From Cellulomonas sp. JZ18 (GTDB lineage: Bacteria; Actinomycetota; Actinomycetes; Actinomycetales; Cellulomonadaceae), in NCBI RefSeq assembly GCF_009720485.1, contig NZ_CP045245.1, positions 2,232,001-2,296,000 of the forward strand: 64,000 nucleotides of DNA. Reading direction: 5' to 3'. The notes under the pieces are model-generated. The model was not told the DNA's origin, made no database searches, and saw only the letters and a program-made list of their open reading frames with translations. A program made the position numbers and the translations under genes. This document shows positions 1-7,832 of the stretch, one piece after another (within the stretch, counting starts at the first letter, position 1; every line of letters begins with the position of its first letter).

Positions 1-191
1 GCCGGGCCACGGGCGGCGTGCGCGCCCACCGCTTCCTCAAGGGCGAGGACGCGCTGATCCTCGCGCACGTCGGGCCGGCACCGGCCCGCGCCACCGGCTC
101 CGGCGGGCAGCCCGTGCCGCTGCCGGACCCCGACCCGCGCCGCGACGGGTCGGGCACGCCGCTGTCCGCACCGGTCCACGCGATCGGCTGA
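1..191 (+). CDS. C-terminal end of a DNA gyrase/topoisomerase IV A subunit (partial)
   Basis: Only the last 62 codons are inside the window, read from base 3 to a TGA at 189-191. The visible protein begins RATGGVRAHRFLKGED and continues into a proline-rich tail. The G-V-R-x-H-R-F pattern resembles the last blade of the GyrA/ParC C-terminal beta-pinwheel, which wraps DNA in type II topoisomerases. Actinobacteria carry a topoisomerase IV-like A subunit with this ending. The catalytic tyrosine region lies upstream of the window, so gyrase and topoisomerase IV cannot be separated here. The family call rests on a short stretch and is moderate. Confidence 0.55.
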   Translation, partial: RATGGVRAHRFLKGEDALILAHVGPAPARATGSGGQPVPLPDPDPRRDGSGTPLSAPVHAIG

Positions 192-267
192 GGCGCCCGG
201 CGTCGCCCCGCTGCCCGCCCGGGTATCGGGGCGACGCACGGCGCACCGGGCGGGCACCCTGGTGGGC

Positions 268-729
268 ATGAGCACCCTGGAGCGCCTCGACGCCGACCTC
301 ACGGCGTCCATGAAGGCCCGCGACACCGTCCGCACGAACACGCTGCGCCAGGCGATCGCCGCCGTGCGCGCCGAGGCCAAGGCGGGTCCCGCCGCGCGCG
401 AGCTCGCCGAGGACGACGTCCTCGCCGTGCTGGCGCGCGAGGTGAAGAAGCGCCGGGAGTCCGCGCAGATCTACGCCGACGCCGGGGCCGAGGACCGGGC
501 CGCGACGGAGACCGCGGAGGCCGACCTCATCGCGGCGTACCTGCCGGCCGCCCCGACCGGTGAGGAGCTGGCCGCCCTCGTGCGCACGGTCGTCGACGAG
601 CTCGGCGCGGCGGGCCCGCGGGACATGGGACGCGTCATGAAGGAGGTCTCCGCGCGCGCCGGGCGGGGTGCGGACGGGCGGACGCTGTCGACGCTCGTGC
701 GCGAGGAGCTCGCCGCGCGCGCGTCCTGA
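268..729 (+). CDS. GatB/YqeY domain protein
   Basis: This 153-residue protein starts MSTLERLDADLT and carries the YqeY pattern of short charged helices: an N-terminal MKARD..R..TLR segment, a KKRRESA motif near residue 65, and EL..YLP around residue 95. YqeY is a small all-helical domain also found at the tail of GatB of the tRNA amidotransferase, where it contacts tRNA; the stand-alone protein has no firmly established role. I chose ATG 268 rather than the in-frame GTG 262 because family members begin near MS(T)L. The gene is followed at once by a strong hairpin, so it is probably the last gene of its transcript. Confidence 0.85.
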   Translation: MSTLERLDADLTASMKARDTVRTNTLRQAIAAVRAEAKAGPAARELAEDDVLAVLAREVKKRRESAQIYADAGAEDRAATETAEADLIAAYLPAAPTGEELAALVRTVVDELGAAGPRDMGRVMKEVSARAGRGADGRTLSTLVREELAARAS

Positions 730-749
730 CGCCCGGGACGTCCCGGGCG
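730..749 (+). terminator. Hairpin immediately after the yqeY stop
   Basis: The 20 bases directly after the stop codon are a perfect palindrome: an 8-bp CGCCCGGG stem closed by an ACGT loop. No T-run follows, which is common for actinobacterial terminators. Confidence 0.55.
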
Positions 750-757
750 GTGACGCA

Positions 758-794
758 GGGCACGGCCCCGCCGCGCCTCGGCAGGGCCGTGCCC
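758..794 (+). terminator. Second hairpin between yqeY and the next gene
   Basis: Eleven-base arms (GGGCACGGCCC at 758-768 and its complement at 784-794) flank a 15-base loop. It lies between the first hairpin and the TACCGT box before the next gene, so it probably completes termination of yqeY transcripts. Confidence 0.45.
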
Positions 795-798
795 GTCC

Positions 799-804
799 TA
801 CCGT
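799..804 (+). promoter_or_regulatory. -10 box TACCGT for the 811 gene (leaderless)
   Basis: TACCGT ends 6 bases before the GTG at 811. Transcription starting about 6-7 bases after the box would make the start codon the 5' end of the mRNA. No Shine-Dalgarno sequence and no clear -35 are visible. Confidence 0.45.
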
Positions 805-810
805 GGGCGC

Positions 811-1569
811 GTGGCACCGGCACTCGAGCTCCCCCGCTCCGTCCTGCTCGCCCTGTGGCTGTCCGCCCCCGGCGACCCGCGCCGCGCGACGCTGGCCGTG
901 CAGGGCGAGGACGAGCCGCACGTGGTGCGGCGCGGCGACGACGACGTCGTGCCGCTCGTGCAGTGGCTGACCGACTCGGCCGCCGCGACCGAGGTCGGGG
1001 TCGCCCTGCCCGTGCCCGGGGAGCCCGTCGCCGTGCCGCCGCCGGCGTCCGGTGAGGCCACCGAGGCCGGCGAGTGCCTGCTCGTCGCGCGCGGGGACAC
1101 CACGACGGTCGTGGTGCCCCGGGTCGAGCGCTTCGGCTCGGACCTCGAGCCCGGGCACCTCGTGCGGTGGACGGTCGTCGGTGTCGCCGACTGGCGGCCC
1201 GCGGCGCACGCGCAGGTCGGCTCGCTCGAGGAGGCCGAGCGTGCGCTGCGGGACGGGCTGCGCCAGGCGACCGAGGCGCTCGTGGGCCTCGACGTCGCGC
1301 GCTGGAGCGCCGACGCCGCCGACGAGATCGCCCGCGTGCGGGACGGGGCGCTCACGCCGTCGCGCCTGCCGGACCGGGTCGAGGGGCAGCGGCTGCGCGT
1401 CCTGACCAGCGCGGCCCGGCTGCGCGCCATCGTGCGGCTGGCCGCGCGGGACGACGGCGGCGCGGTGAACCTCTGGCAGGCCGACCAGCGCGCGACGGCG
1501 CTGCGCGAGGTCGACCGGGTGGCACGCCGCGCGATGGCGGCCGCCGCGACGCGGCTCGACCGCGGCTGA
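811..1569 (+). CDS. Conserved actinobacterial protein of unknown function
   Basis: I do not recognise a characterised family in this 252-residue soluble protein. The N-terminal half (to about residue 125) is beta-rich and acidic, with repeated short V/L strands. The C-terminal half is helical and rich in Arg and Ala, with LEEAERALRDGLRQATEAL near residue 140 and an Arg-rich end. It has no signal peptide, membrane segment or catalytic motif that I can name. It starts at GTG 811, placed there because a TACCGT promoter box ends 6 bases upstream and there is no alternative start nearby. Its stop is only 33 bases from the stop of convergent glgA. Confidence 0.75.
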   Translation: MAPALELPRSVLLALWLSAPGDPRRATLAVQGEDEPHVVRRGDDDVVPLVQWLTDSAAATEVGVALPVPGEPVAVPPPASGEATEAGECLLVARGDTTTVVVPRVERFGSDLEPGHLVRWTVVGVADWRPAAHAQVGSLEEAERALRDGLRQATEALVGLDVARWSADAADEIARVRDGALTPSRLPDRVEGQRLRVLTSAARLRAIVRLAARDDGGAVNLWQADQRATALREVDRVARRAMAAAATRLDRG

Positions 1570-1602
1570 CCGCCGGCGCCGGGTCGGCCCCGTGGGCCCG
1601 GT

Positions 1603-2829
1603 TCAGGCGCTCAGGACCGTCCGGTACACCTCGAGCGTCCGCTCGCCGATCGCCCGCCAGGAGAAGTGCTCCTCGACGCGCCGGCGGGAGGCGACCCCGA
1701 ACGCCGCGGCGCGCTCCCGGTCCGCGACCGCGCCCGCGAGCGCGGCGCCCAGGTCGGCCACGAACCGGTCCGGGTCCACCGGCGTGCCCGTGCCGTCCTG
1801 CACCTGCTCGATCGGCACGAGCCACCCGGTGACCCCGTCCTCGACGACCTCGGGGATGCCGCCCGTGGCGGTGCCGACGACCGGCAGCCCGACGGCCATC
1901 GCCTCCAGGTTGACGATGCCGAGCGGCTCGTACACGGACGGGCACACGAACACGGTGCCGTGCGCGAGGACCGCCACGAGCTCGTCGCGCGGGAGCATGC
2001 GCTCGATCCACACGACCCCGCCGCGCCGGCTCTGCAGGCCCTCGACCAGGCCCGTGACCTCGGCCATGATCTCCGGGGTGTCGGGGGCGCCCGCGCACAG
2101 CACGAGCTGCACGTCCGCGGGCAGCGCCTCGGCGGCCCGCAGCAGGTACGGCAGGCCCTTCTGACGGGTGATGCGGCCGACGAACACGACCGCGGGACGG
2201 TCCGGGTCGATGCCGAGTCCCTCGACCACGGCGCGGGCGCGCGCGGTGGCCTCGTCGCCCTCGGGACGGCGCCAGCCGTCCAGGTCGATGCCGTTGTGCA
2301 CGACGTGCACGCGGTCGGGGTCGACCGCGGGGTAGGCGCGCAGGATGTCGTCGCGCATGCCCGCGCTCACGGCGATGACGCCCGCCGCGGCCTCGTACGC
2401 CGTCCGCTCCACCCACGACGACAGCGCGTACCCGCCGCCGAGCTGCTCGGCCTTCCACGGACGCAGCGGCTCGAGGCTGTGCGCCGTGACGACGTGCGGC
2501 ACGCCGTACAGCAGGGACGCGAGGTGCCCGGCGAGGTTCGCGTACCAGGTGTGCGAGTGCACGAGGTCGGTGCCGCCACCCGCGTCGTCGCGGCCGATGC
2601 CGTCGACCATGGCCAGGTCCACGCCCATGGTGGCGAGGGCGGCGTTCGCACCCTGCAGGGCGTCGGGCACGGCGTACCCGTGCGTCCCGGGCTCGGCCAC
2701 CGGCTCGTCGAAGGCGTGCACGCGCACGTCCACCAGGTCGCGCAGGACGGCCGTGAGCCCGGCGACGTGGACGCCGGCCCCGCCGTAGACGTGCGGCGGG
2801 TACTCGCGGGTCAGCAGGTCGACGCGCAC
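1603..2829 (-). CDS. glgA: Glycogen synthase, GT4 family (GlgA/GlgM type)
   Basis: The 408-residue protein has two Rossmann halves of a GT-B glycosyltransferase. The N-terminus reads YPPHVYGGAGVHV (about residues 10-22), the glycine-rich donor/acceptor loop. The C-terminal half has a GT4 E-x7-E motif in EPLGIVNLEAMAVG near residue 300. At about 400 residues it matches the actinobacterial enzyme rather than the longer E. coli GT5 GlgA. Related actinobacterial enzymes use ADP-glucose to extend glycogen or to make alpha-maltose-1-phosphate, so GlgM activity is possible. It diverges from glgC, the enzyme that makes ADP-glucose. The GTG start follows a GGAGG ribosome binding site, and a TAGCGT -10 box lies about 50 bases upstream. 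Confidence 0.9.
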   Translation of the reverse strand: MRVDLLTREYPPHVYGGAGVHVAGLTAVLRDLVDVRVHAFDEPVAEPGTHGYAVPDALQGANAALATMGVDLAMVDGIGRDDAGGGTDLVHSHTWYANLAGHLASLLYGVPHVVTAHSLEPLRPWKAEQLGGGYALSSWVERTAYEAAAGVIAVSAGMRDDILRAYPAVDPDRVHVVHNGIDLDGWRRPEGDEATARARAVVEGLGIDPDRPAVVFVGRITRQKGLPYLLRAAEALPADVQLVLCAGAPDTPEIMAEVTGLVEGLQSRRGGVVWIERMLPRDELVAVLAHGTVFVCPSVYEPLGIVNLEAMAVGLPVVGTATGGIPEVVEDGVTGWLVPIEQVQDGTGTPVDPDRFVADLGAALAGAVADRERAAAFGVASRRRVEEHFSWRAIGERTLEVYRTVLSA

Positions 2830-2877
2830 GGGGTGCCTCCAGGTGGTGACCGGCCTGGTCAGCCGGTCCTGGACGAC

Positions 2878-2883
2878 ACGCTA
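2878..2883 (-). promoter_or_regulatory. -10 box TAGCGT for glgA
   Basis: On the minus strand TAGCGT lies 48 bases before the glgA GTG, giving a leader of about 40 bases that contains GGAGG. A GACCGGC...GCCGGTC inverted repeat (2848-2868) lies inside that leader and could be an operator or an RNA hairpin. Confidence 0.4.
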
Positions 2884-2925
2884 GCGCGCACGACGCGTCG
2901 CCTCGCTGCGAGGGGCCGGCGGCCC

Positions 2926-2931
2926 TAGGTT
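2926..2931 (+). promoter_or_regulatory. -10 box TAGGTT for glgC (leaderless)
   Basis: TAGGTT ends 6 bases before the glgC ATG. The geometry matches the other TANNNT-start codon pairs in this window and implies a leaderless mRNA. Confidence 0.45.
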
Positions 2932-2937
2932 GGGTCC

Positions 2938-4179
2938 ATGCCAGCGCCGCGTGTCCTCGCCATCGTCCTCGCCGGGGGGGAGGGGAAGCGGCTCATGCCG
3001 CTCACGACGCACCGCGCCAAGCCCGCGGTGCCCTTCGGCGGGATCTACCGACTGATCGACTTCGCCCTGTCGAACGTCATCAACTCCCACTACCTGCACG
3101 TGATCGTGCTGACGCAGTACAAGTCCCACAGCCTCGACCGCCACGTGTCGCGCACGTGGCGCATGTCGCCGCTGCTGGGCAACTACGTCGCCGCGGTCCC
3201 GGCGCAGCAGCGGGTCGGCAAGCACTGGTACCTCGGCAGCGCCGACGCGATCTACCAGTGCCTCAACATCATCGACGACGAGCGCCCCGACATCGTGGTC
3301 GTGGTGGGCGCCGACCACGTCTACCGCATGGACTTCTCGCAGATGGTCGACGCCCACGTCGAGTCGGGCGCCGAGCTGACGGTGGCCGGCATCCGCCAGC
3401 CGATCGAGATGGCGGACCAGTTCGGCGTCATCGAGACGCACGCGGACGACCCGTCACGCATCGCGGCGTTCCGGGAGAAGCCGTCGGACCCGACGCCGGT
3501 GCCGGGCTCCCCCACGGAGATCCTCGCGTCGATGGGCAACTACGTCGCGAACGCGGACGCGCTCGTGCGCGCCGTGACCGCGGACGCGCAGAACGTGAAC
3601 TCGCGCCACGACATGGGCGGCGACATCGTGCCGTGGTTCGTCGAGCGCGGGACGGCCGGGGTCTACGACTTCATCCGCAACGACGTCCCGGGGTCCACCG
3701 ACCGCGACCGCGACTACTGGCGGGACGTCGGGACGATCGACTCGTACTACGAGGCGAACCACGACCTCATCTCGATCGAGCCGGTCTTCAACCTCTACAA
3801 CGAGGCGTGGCCCGTCTACACCGGCTACACGGGCCTGCCGCCGGCGAAGTTCGTGCACGCGGGCGCGGGACGGCTCGGTCACGCCGCGGACTCGATCGTG
3901 TCGCCCGGCGTGCTGGTGTCCGGCGCCACGGTGTCGTCCTCGGTGCTCTCCCCCGGCGTGCGGCTGCACTCGTGGGCCCAGGTCACCGACTCGGTGCTCA
4001 TGGACAACGTCGAGGTCTCCCGGTACGCGCAGGTGCACCGCGCGATCCTCGACAAGAACGTCGTCGTCCCCGAGCGCGCCCGCATCGGCCTCGACCACGA
4101 CCACGACCGCGCCCGGGGGTTCACCGTGACGGAGAGCGGCATCACCGTCGTGCCGAAGGGCACCGTCATCACCGACTGA
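2938..4179 (+). CDS. glgC: Glucose-1-phosphate adenylyltransferase
   Basis: The enzyme makes ADP-glucose from glucose-1-phosphate and ATP, the committed step of bacterial glycogen synthesis. The 413-residue protein opens with the nucleotidyltransferase loop LAGGEGKRL (about residues 11-19), followed by [15 protein letters not shown], both typical of Glg[10 protein letters not shown] near residue 125 contributes the metal-binding Asp. The C-terminal quarter has hexapeptide-like repeats of the left-handed beta-helix ([16 protein letters not shown]). Length and motif order are normal. It is divergent from glgA with about 108 bases between starts, so the two can be co-controlled. A palindrome follows its stop immediately. 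Confidence 0.95.
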   Translation: MPAPRVLAIVLAGGEGKRLMPLTTHRAKPAVPFGGIYRLIDFALSNVINSHYLHVIVLTQYKSHSLDRHVSRTWRMSPLLGNYVAAVPAQQRVGKHWYLGSADAIYQCLNIIDDERPDIVVVVGADHVYRMDFSQMVDAHVESGAELTVAGIRQPIEMADQFGVIETHADDPSRIAAFREKPSDPTPVPGSPTEILASMGNYVANADALVRAVTADAQNVNSRHDMGGDIVPWFVERGTAGVYDFIRNDVPGSTDRDRDYWRDVGTIDSYYEANHDLISIEPVFNLYNEAWPVYTGYTGLPPAKFVHAGAGRLGHAADSIVSPGVLVSGATVSSSVLSPGVRLHSWAQVTDSVLMDNVEVSRYAQVHRAILDKNVVVPERARIGLDHDHDRARGFTVTESGITVVPKGTVITD

Positions 4180-4197
4180 CGGACGCGCGCGCGTCCG
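4180..4197 (+). terminator. Hairpin directly after the glgC stop
   Basis: An 18-base perfect palindrome (CGGACGC stem, GCGC loop) starts at the base after the stop codon. Its position mirrors the hairpin after yqeY. Confidence 0.45.
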
Positions 4198-4212
4198 CGC
4201 CCGGCGCCGCAC

Positions 4213-4218
4213 TACCCT
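4213..4218 (+). promoter_or_regulatory. -10 box TACCCT for serB (leaderless)
   Basis: TACCCT ends 7 bases before the serB GTG. No ribosome binding site precedes the start, so a leaderless transcript is likely. Confidence 0.4.
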
Positions 4219-4225
4219 GCCGGGC

Positions 4226-4897
4226 GTGGACAGCACCCCTGCGCGCGCCGACGTCACGACGGACACCCGGCGGCTCGTCGTCATGGACGTCGACTCCACG
4301 CTGATCACGGGCGAGGTCGTCGAGATGCTCGCCGCGCGCGCCGGGTCCCTGCCGCTGGTCGCCGCGATCACCGAGCGGGCGATGCGGGGCGAGATCGACT
4401 TCGGGCAGTCGCTGCGCGAGCGCGTCGCGACGCTCGCGGGCCTGCCGGTCTCGGTGTTCGACGACGTGCTGGCCGAGGTGGAGCTCACACCCGGTGCGGT
4501 CGAGCTCGTCGCGGAGCTCGGCCGGCGGGGCTGGCCCGTGGGGCTCGTGTCCGGCGGGTTCCTGGAGGTCGTGCGGCCGCTCGCGGCCGGTCTGGGCATC
4601 ACGCGCGTGCACGCCAACCGCCTCGAGGTCCGCGACGGGCACCTGACCGGGCGGGTCGACGGACCGGTCGTCGACCGGGCGGCGAAGGCGGCGACGCTCA
4701 CGGCCTGGGCCGACGAGCTGGGCCTGCCCCTGGACCGCACCGTCGCGATCGGCGACGGCGCGAACGACCTCGACATGATCGCCACCGCGGCCACCGGCAT
4801 CGCGTTCAACGCGAAGCCCGTCGTGGCACAGGCCGCGGACGTCGCGCTGGACGGCCGCCTCGACGCGGTGCTCGCCGTGCCGCCCTTCGCGGGCTGA
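4226..4897 (+). CDS. serB: Phosphoserine phosphatase SerB
   Basis: A HAD-superfamily phosphatase predicted to hydrolyse phosphoserine to serine, the last step of serine biosynthesis. In the 223-residue protein the nucleophile motif DVDSTL sits at residues 21-26, followed by GEVVEMLA. Motif II is in LVSGGFLEVV near residue 108, the Lys is in AAKAATL, and motif IV is GDGANDLDM near residue 175. All are characteristic of SerB. It lacks the N-terminal ACT domain found in longer actinobacterial SerB proteins, so it is the compact form. The start is GTG 4226. It converges on the SixA-like gene. Confidence 0.9.
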   Translation: MDSTPARADVTTDTRRLVVMDVDSTLITGEVVEMLAARAGSLPLVAAITERAMRGEIDFGQSLRERVATLAGLPVSVFDDVLAEVELTPGAVELVAELGRRGWPVGLVSGGFLEVVRPLAAGLGITRVHANRLEVRDGHLTGRVDGPVVDRAAKAATLTAWADELGLPLDRTVAIGDGANDLDMIATAATGIAFNAKPVVAQAADVALDGRLDAVLAVPPFAG

Positions 4898-4949
4898 CGC
4901 CCGGCGCGGCCTCCCCCGCCGTCGTGCGCGGACAGGCCGGGCGGTCGCC

Positions 4950-5471
4950 TCAGTCCCCGGTGGCCAGCCGCACGAGGCGCAGCGCGCCGGGCGCGGTCGC
5001 GTCCCACGGGCCGTCGAGCTCGAGCACGGACCAGCTCGCGGTGGGCACCCCGCGCCGCACCCGCGCGACGACCTCGTCGTCCGAGCCGGGCCCGGCGAGG
5101 GTGACCGCGGCGTGCGACGTCGTGGGCTCGTGCCCGACGACGAGCACCGTCCCCGCGTCCTCCGGCGCCTGCCGGACGAGCTCGGCCAGGTCGCCGGACG
5201 TCGCGTCGTACAGCGCGTCCGTGACCACCAGCGCGGGGTCCTGCGCGCCCGCCGCGGCGAGCGCCGTGCGCACCAGCTCCCAGGTCTGGCGGGTGCGCAA
5301 CGCGGACGAGCACAGCACGTGCGCCGGCGCGAGGCCCGCCGCCGCGAGCGCGGCACCCGCGGCCGAGGCCTGACGCCGGCCCGGCAGCGCCAGCGGCCGC
5401 TCGTGGTCGGGCAGGCTGCCGGCGGGCTCCGCCTTCGCGTGGCGCAGGAGCACGAGTCGGTGGGCGGTCAC
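4950..5471 (-). CDS. SixA-like histidine phosphatase family protein
   Basis: The 173-residue protein begins with the histidine phosphatase signature LVLLRHAKAEP (His near residue 11), and has a second catalytic His in VVGHEPT near residue 115. LPDHERPL and the conserved GRRQA segment match SixA-type phosphohistidine phosphatases, which remove phosphate from histidine phosphotransfer proteins. In actinobacteria the substrate is not known, so only the family is secure. It starts at GTG 5471, 79 bases after the fabI stop and on the same strand, and is probably the third gene of a fabG-fabI transcript. Confidence 0.8.
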   Translation of the reverse strand: MTAHRLVLLRHAKAEPAGSLPDHERPLALPGRRQASAAGAALAAAGLAPAHVLCSSALRTRQTWELVRTALAAAGAQDPALVVTDALYDATSGDLAELVRQAPEDAGTVLVVGHEPTTSHAAVTLAGPGSDDEVVARVRRGVPTASWSVLELDGPWDATAPGALRLVRLATGD

Positions 5472-5550
5472 CGGACCAGCGTCCCACCGTCGCCGGCGCC
5501 CGCGCCGTCGTGCGGGCGGGCGCCGGAGGTGACGTGCACGACGTCCGCGG

Positions 5551-6318
5551 TCACAGACCCATGGCGTGCACGCCGCCGTCGACGTGCACGATCTCGCCCG
5601 TCGTCGCCGGGAACCAGTCCGACAGCAGGGCGGCGACCGCGCGGGCGGTCGGCTCCGGGTTCGTGACGTCCCACCCGAGCGGCGCGCGCTCGGGCCAGCC
5701 GCCCTCCATCGACTCGAAACCGGGGATCGACTTCGCGGCCGTCGTGCGGATCGGGCCCGCCGAGACGAGGTTCACGCGGATGCCCTTCGGCCCCAGGTCG
5801 CGGGCCAGGTAGCGCGCCGTCGACTCGAACGCCGCCTTCGCGACACCCATCCAGTCGTAGACGGGCCACGCGTACCGGGCGTCGAAGGTCAGGCCGACGA
5901 CCGAGCCGCCCGGGCCCATGAGCGGCAGCGCCGCCACGGCGAGCGACTTGAGCGAGTACGCGCTGATCTGGACCGCCGTGGCGACGTCGTCCCACTCGCC
6001 GGCGAGGAAGTTGCCGCCCATCACGGACTGCGGGGCGAAGCCGATGGAGTGCACGACACCGTCGAGGTGGTCGGCGTGCTCGCGCACCCGGTCCGCGAGC
6101 GCGGCGAGGTCGTCGGCCGACGTCACGTCGAGCTCGACGACGGGGGCCGGCTGCGGCAGGCGACGGGCGATCGCCTGGGTCAGGCGCAGCTGGCGGCCGA
6201 ACGACGACAGCACCACCTGCGCGCCCTGCTCCTGCGCGAGCCGCGCGACGTGGAACGCGATCGAGCCGTCCGTGAGGACGCCGGTGACCAGGAGCGTCTT
6301 GCCCTCGAGCAGTGCCAT
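5551..6318 (-). CDS. fabI: Enoyl-ACP reductase, InhA type
   Basis: This short-chain dehydrogenase reduces trans-2-enoyl-ACP with NADH in type II fatty acid synthesis. The 255-residue protein starts MALLEGKTLLVTGVLTDGSI, in which the GVLTD(S/G)SIAFH stretch is the InhA-type cofactor loop. The active site is Y-D-W-M-G-V-A-K near residue 155, the Y-x6-K pattern of FabI/InhA. The ATG at 6318 follows GGAAGG. It lies 62 bases after the fabG stop, on the same strand, giving the reductase pair found together in many actinobacteria. Confidence 0.93.
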   Translation of the reverse strand: MALLEGKTLLVTGVLTDGSIAFHVARLAQEQGAQVVLSSFGRQLRLTQAIARRLPQPAPVVELDVTSADDLAALADRVREHADHLDGVVHSIGFAPQSVMGGNFLAGEWDDVATAVQISAYSLKSLAVAALPLMGPGGSVVGLTFDARYAWPVYDWMGVAKAAFESTARYLARDLGPKGIRVNLVSAGPIRTTAAKSIPGFESMEGGWPERAPLGWDVTNPEPTARAVAALLSDWFPATTGEIVHVDGGVHAMGL

Positions 6319-6380
6319 GGGATGCCTTCCGTGGGTGGTGCGGGGAGAGAGTGCGGGGTGCGGCGCGCGCGGGACGGGCG

Positions 6381-7157
6381 TCAGTGGCCCATGCCGAGGC
6401 CGCCGTCGACCGGCACGACCGCGCCGGAGACGTAGGCCGCGGCGTCCGAGGCGAGGAACTCCACGACGCGCGCGACCTCCTCGGCCTGGCCGAACCGGCC
6501 CGCGGGGATGGACGCGAGGTAGGCGTCCTGGCGGTCCTGCGGCAGCGCCTTCGTCATGTCCGTGTCGATGAAGCCGGGGGCGACGACGTTCGCGGTGATG
6601 TTGCGCCCGCCCAGCTCGCGCGTGATGGAGCGCGCCATGCCGACCAGCGCCGACTTCGACGCCGCGTAGTTGACCTGGCCGGGCGAGCCGTACAGGCCGA
6701 CGACCGAGGAGATGAGCACGATGCGGCCGCGACGCAGCCGGATCATGCCCTTGCTCGCACGCCGCACGACGCGGAACGAGCCCGTGAGGTTGACGTCGAG
6801 GACGTCCTCGAACTCCTCGTCGGTCATGCGCAGCAGCAGCTGGTCGCGCGTCACGCCGGCGTTGGCGACGACGACCTCGACGGGGCCCTGCGCCTTCTCG
6901 ACCTCGGTGAACGCGGCGTCGACCGCGGCCGTGTCGCGCACGTCGGCCCGCACCTCGAGCACGCCCTCGGGCGCGCCGCCCGAGCGGACGATCGTCGCGA
7001 CCGCGTCACCGGCCGCGAGGAACCGCTCGGCGATCGCCCGGCCGATGCCGCGGTTGGCCCCCGTCACGAGGACGCTGCGCGGCGCGCGGGCGGGCGCGTC
7101 GGGGCCGGGGGCGTCGGGGCCGGGGGCGGTCGTGGGCTCGGGTGTCGTCGCAGGCAC
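6381..7157 (-). CDS. fabG: 3-oxoacyl-ACP reductase FabG
   Basis: This enzyme reduces 3-oxoacyl-ACP with NADPH in fatty acid elongation. The 258-residue protein has a 25-residue Pro/Ala N-terminal extension, then the cofactor motif TGANRGIG (about residues 33-40), VVANAG near residue 110, and the catalytic YAASK near residue 175. The end, VVPVDGGLGMGH, is the usual FabG C-terminus. The start is GTG 7157. It has no clear Shine-Dalgarno, but a TAGCGT box ends 8 bases before it, so the mRNA is probably leaderless. It diverges from the DUF3099 gene across an interval that holds a long palindrome. Confidence 0.92.
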   Translation of the reverse strand: MPATTPEPTTAPGPDAPGPDAPARAPRSVLVTGANRGIGRAIAERFLAAGDAVATIVRSGGAPEGVLEVRADVRDTAAVDAAFTEVEKAQGPVEVVVANAGVTRDQLLLRMTDEEFEDVLDVNLTGSFRVVRRASKGMIRLRRGRIVLISSVVGLYGSPGQVNYAASKSALVGMARSITRELGGRNITANVVAPGFIDTDMTKALPQDRQDAYLASIPAGRFGQAEEVARVVEFLASDAAAYVSGAVVPVDGGLGMGH

Positions 7158-7165
7158 GGGTCACG

Positions 7166-7171
7166 ACGCTA
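7166..7171 (-). promoter_or_regulatory. -10 box TAGCGT for fabG (leaderless)
   Basis: On the minus strand TAGCGT is followed by 8 bases and then the fabG GTG. The 31-base palindrome at 7221-7251 lies about 50 bases upstream of it. Confidence 0.45.
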
Positions 7172-7220
7172 GCCGACGCCCCCGCGACGCCAGGGGGTGC
7201 GGCCGCGCACGAGTTGCGGG

Positions 7221-7251
7221 CCCGTCGTTGTGGGACGCCCACAACGACGGG
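7221..7251. promoter_or_regulatory. 31-base perfect palindrome in the fabG/DUF3099 divergent promoter region
   Basis: Two perfectly complementary 14-base arms (7221-7234, beginning CCCGTCGTTGTGGG, and 7238-7251) surround a 3-base ACG centre. It ends 8 bases before the TACCAT box of the DUF3099 gene and lies about 50 bases upstream of the fabG -10. The position suits an operator for both genes; as RNA it would form a strong hairpin. Confidence 0.55.
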
Positions 7252-7258
7252 GGGCGCC

Positions 7259-7264
7259 TACCAT
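7259..7264 (+). promoter_or_regulatory. -10 box TACCAT for the DUF3099 gene (leaderless)
   Basis: TACCAT ends 5 bases before GTG 7270. The palindrome at 7221-7251 covers the expected -35 position, so a protein bound there should block this promoter. Confidence 0.4.
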
Positions 7265-7269
7265 GGGGT

Positions 7270-7605
7270 GTGAGCACCCGACGGCGGCGCGACCTCCCCG
7301 GCGAGGAGGTGCACCGCATCACCAGCGCCCCCGAGCCGCTGGCCGACGACCTCGCGCGTCGCCAGCGCCGCTACCTGTGGCAGATGGGCATCCGGGTCGT
7401 CTGCTTCCTCGCGGCGGGCCTGCTGTGGGCGCACGTGCCCGTGGTCGTGCCCATCGTCCTCATGGCGGCCGCCGTGGTGCTCCCCTACGTCGCGGTGCTG
7501 CTCGCGAACGCGGGCCGCGAGCGCCGCGTCGAGGGCGACGTCTACATGACGCCGCGCGAGCTCGGGGCGGCGCCCCGCGGCGGCGGCGAGCTGGGAGGGT
7601 CGTGA
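7270..7605 (+). CDS. DUF3099 domain membrane protein
   Basis: A 111-residue protein starting STRRRRDLPGEEVHRIT, followed by an ITSAPEPLADD segment typical of the actinobacterial DUF3099 family. Two hydrophobic helices follow, about residues 40-58 (MGIRVVCFLAAGLLW) and 62-82, and then a short charged tail. This predicts a small inner-membrane protein. No function is established for the family. The GTG start at 7270 is set by the TACCAT promoter box and by the start of homology at STRR. Its stop overlaps the ATG of the next small gene (TGATG). Confidence 0.8.
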   Translation: MSTRRRRDLPGEEVHRITSAPEPLADDLARRQRRYLWQMGIRVVCFLAAGLLWAHVPVVVPIVLMAAAVVLPYVAVLLANAGRERRVEGDVYMTPRELGAAPRGGGELGGS

Positions 7606-7832
7606 TGAGCACGCCCGACGCCGTCGACGAGCTGGTCTGCAGCGCGCGCGGGTGCCGCGCGGACGCGGCCTGGGGCGTGCTGTGGAACAACCCGCGCCTG
7701 CACACGCCCGAGCGGCGCAAGGTGTGGCTCGCGTGCGACGAGCACCGCACGCACCTCGGGGAGTACCTGCAGGTGCGGGGCTTCCTCAAGGACGTCGTCC
7801 CCGTCGCCGAGCTCGAGCGGTCGGTGCCGTGA
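7605..7832 (+). CDS. Small Cys-containing conserved protein
   Basis: This 75-residue protein has C-S-A-R-G-C near residue 12 and C-D-E-H near residue 46, giving possible Cys/His metal ligands. WGVLWNNPRLHTPERRK and HLGEYLQ are conserved-looking blocks. I recall similar actinobacterial proteins being labelled acetone carboxylase in automatic annotation, which this size cannot support. Its ATG overlaps the DUF3099 stop and its stop overlaps the SURF1 GTG (GTGA), so it is translationally coupled between two membrane proteins. A metal-binding helper for oxidase assembly is possible but is inference only. Confidence 0.7.
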   Translation: MSTPDAVDELVCSARGCRADAAWGVLWNNPRLHTPERRKVWLACDEHRTHLGEYLQVRGFLKDVVPVAELERSVP

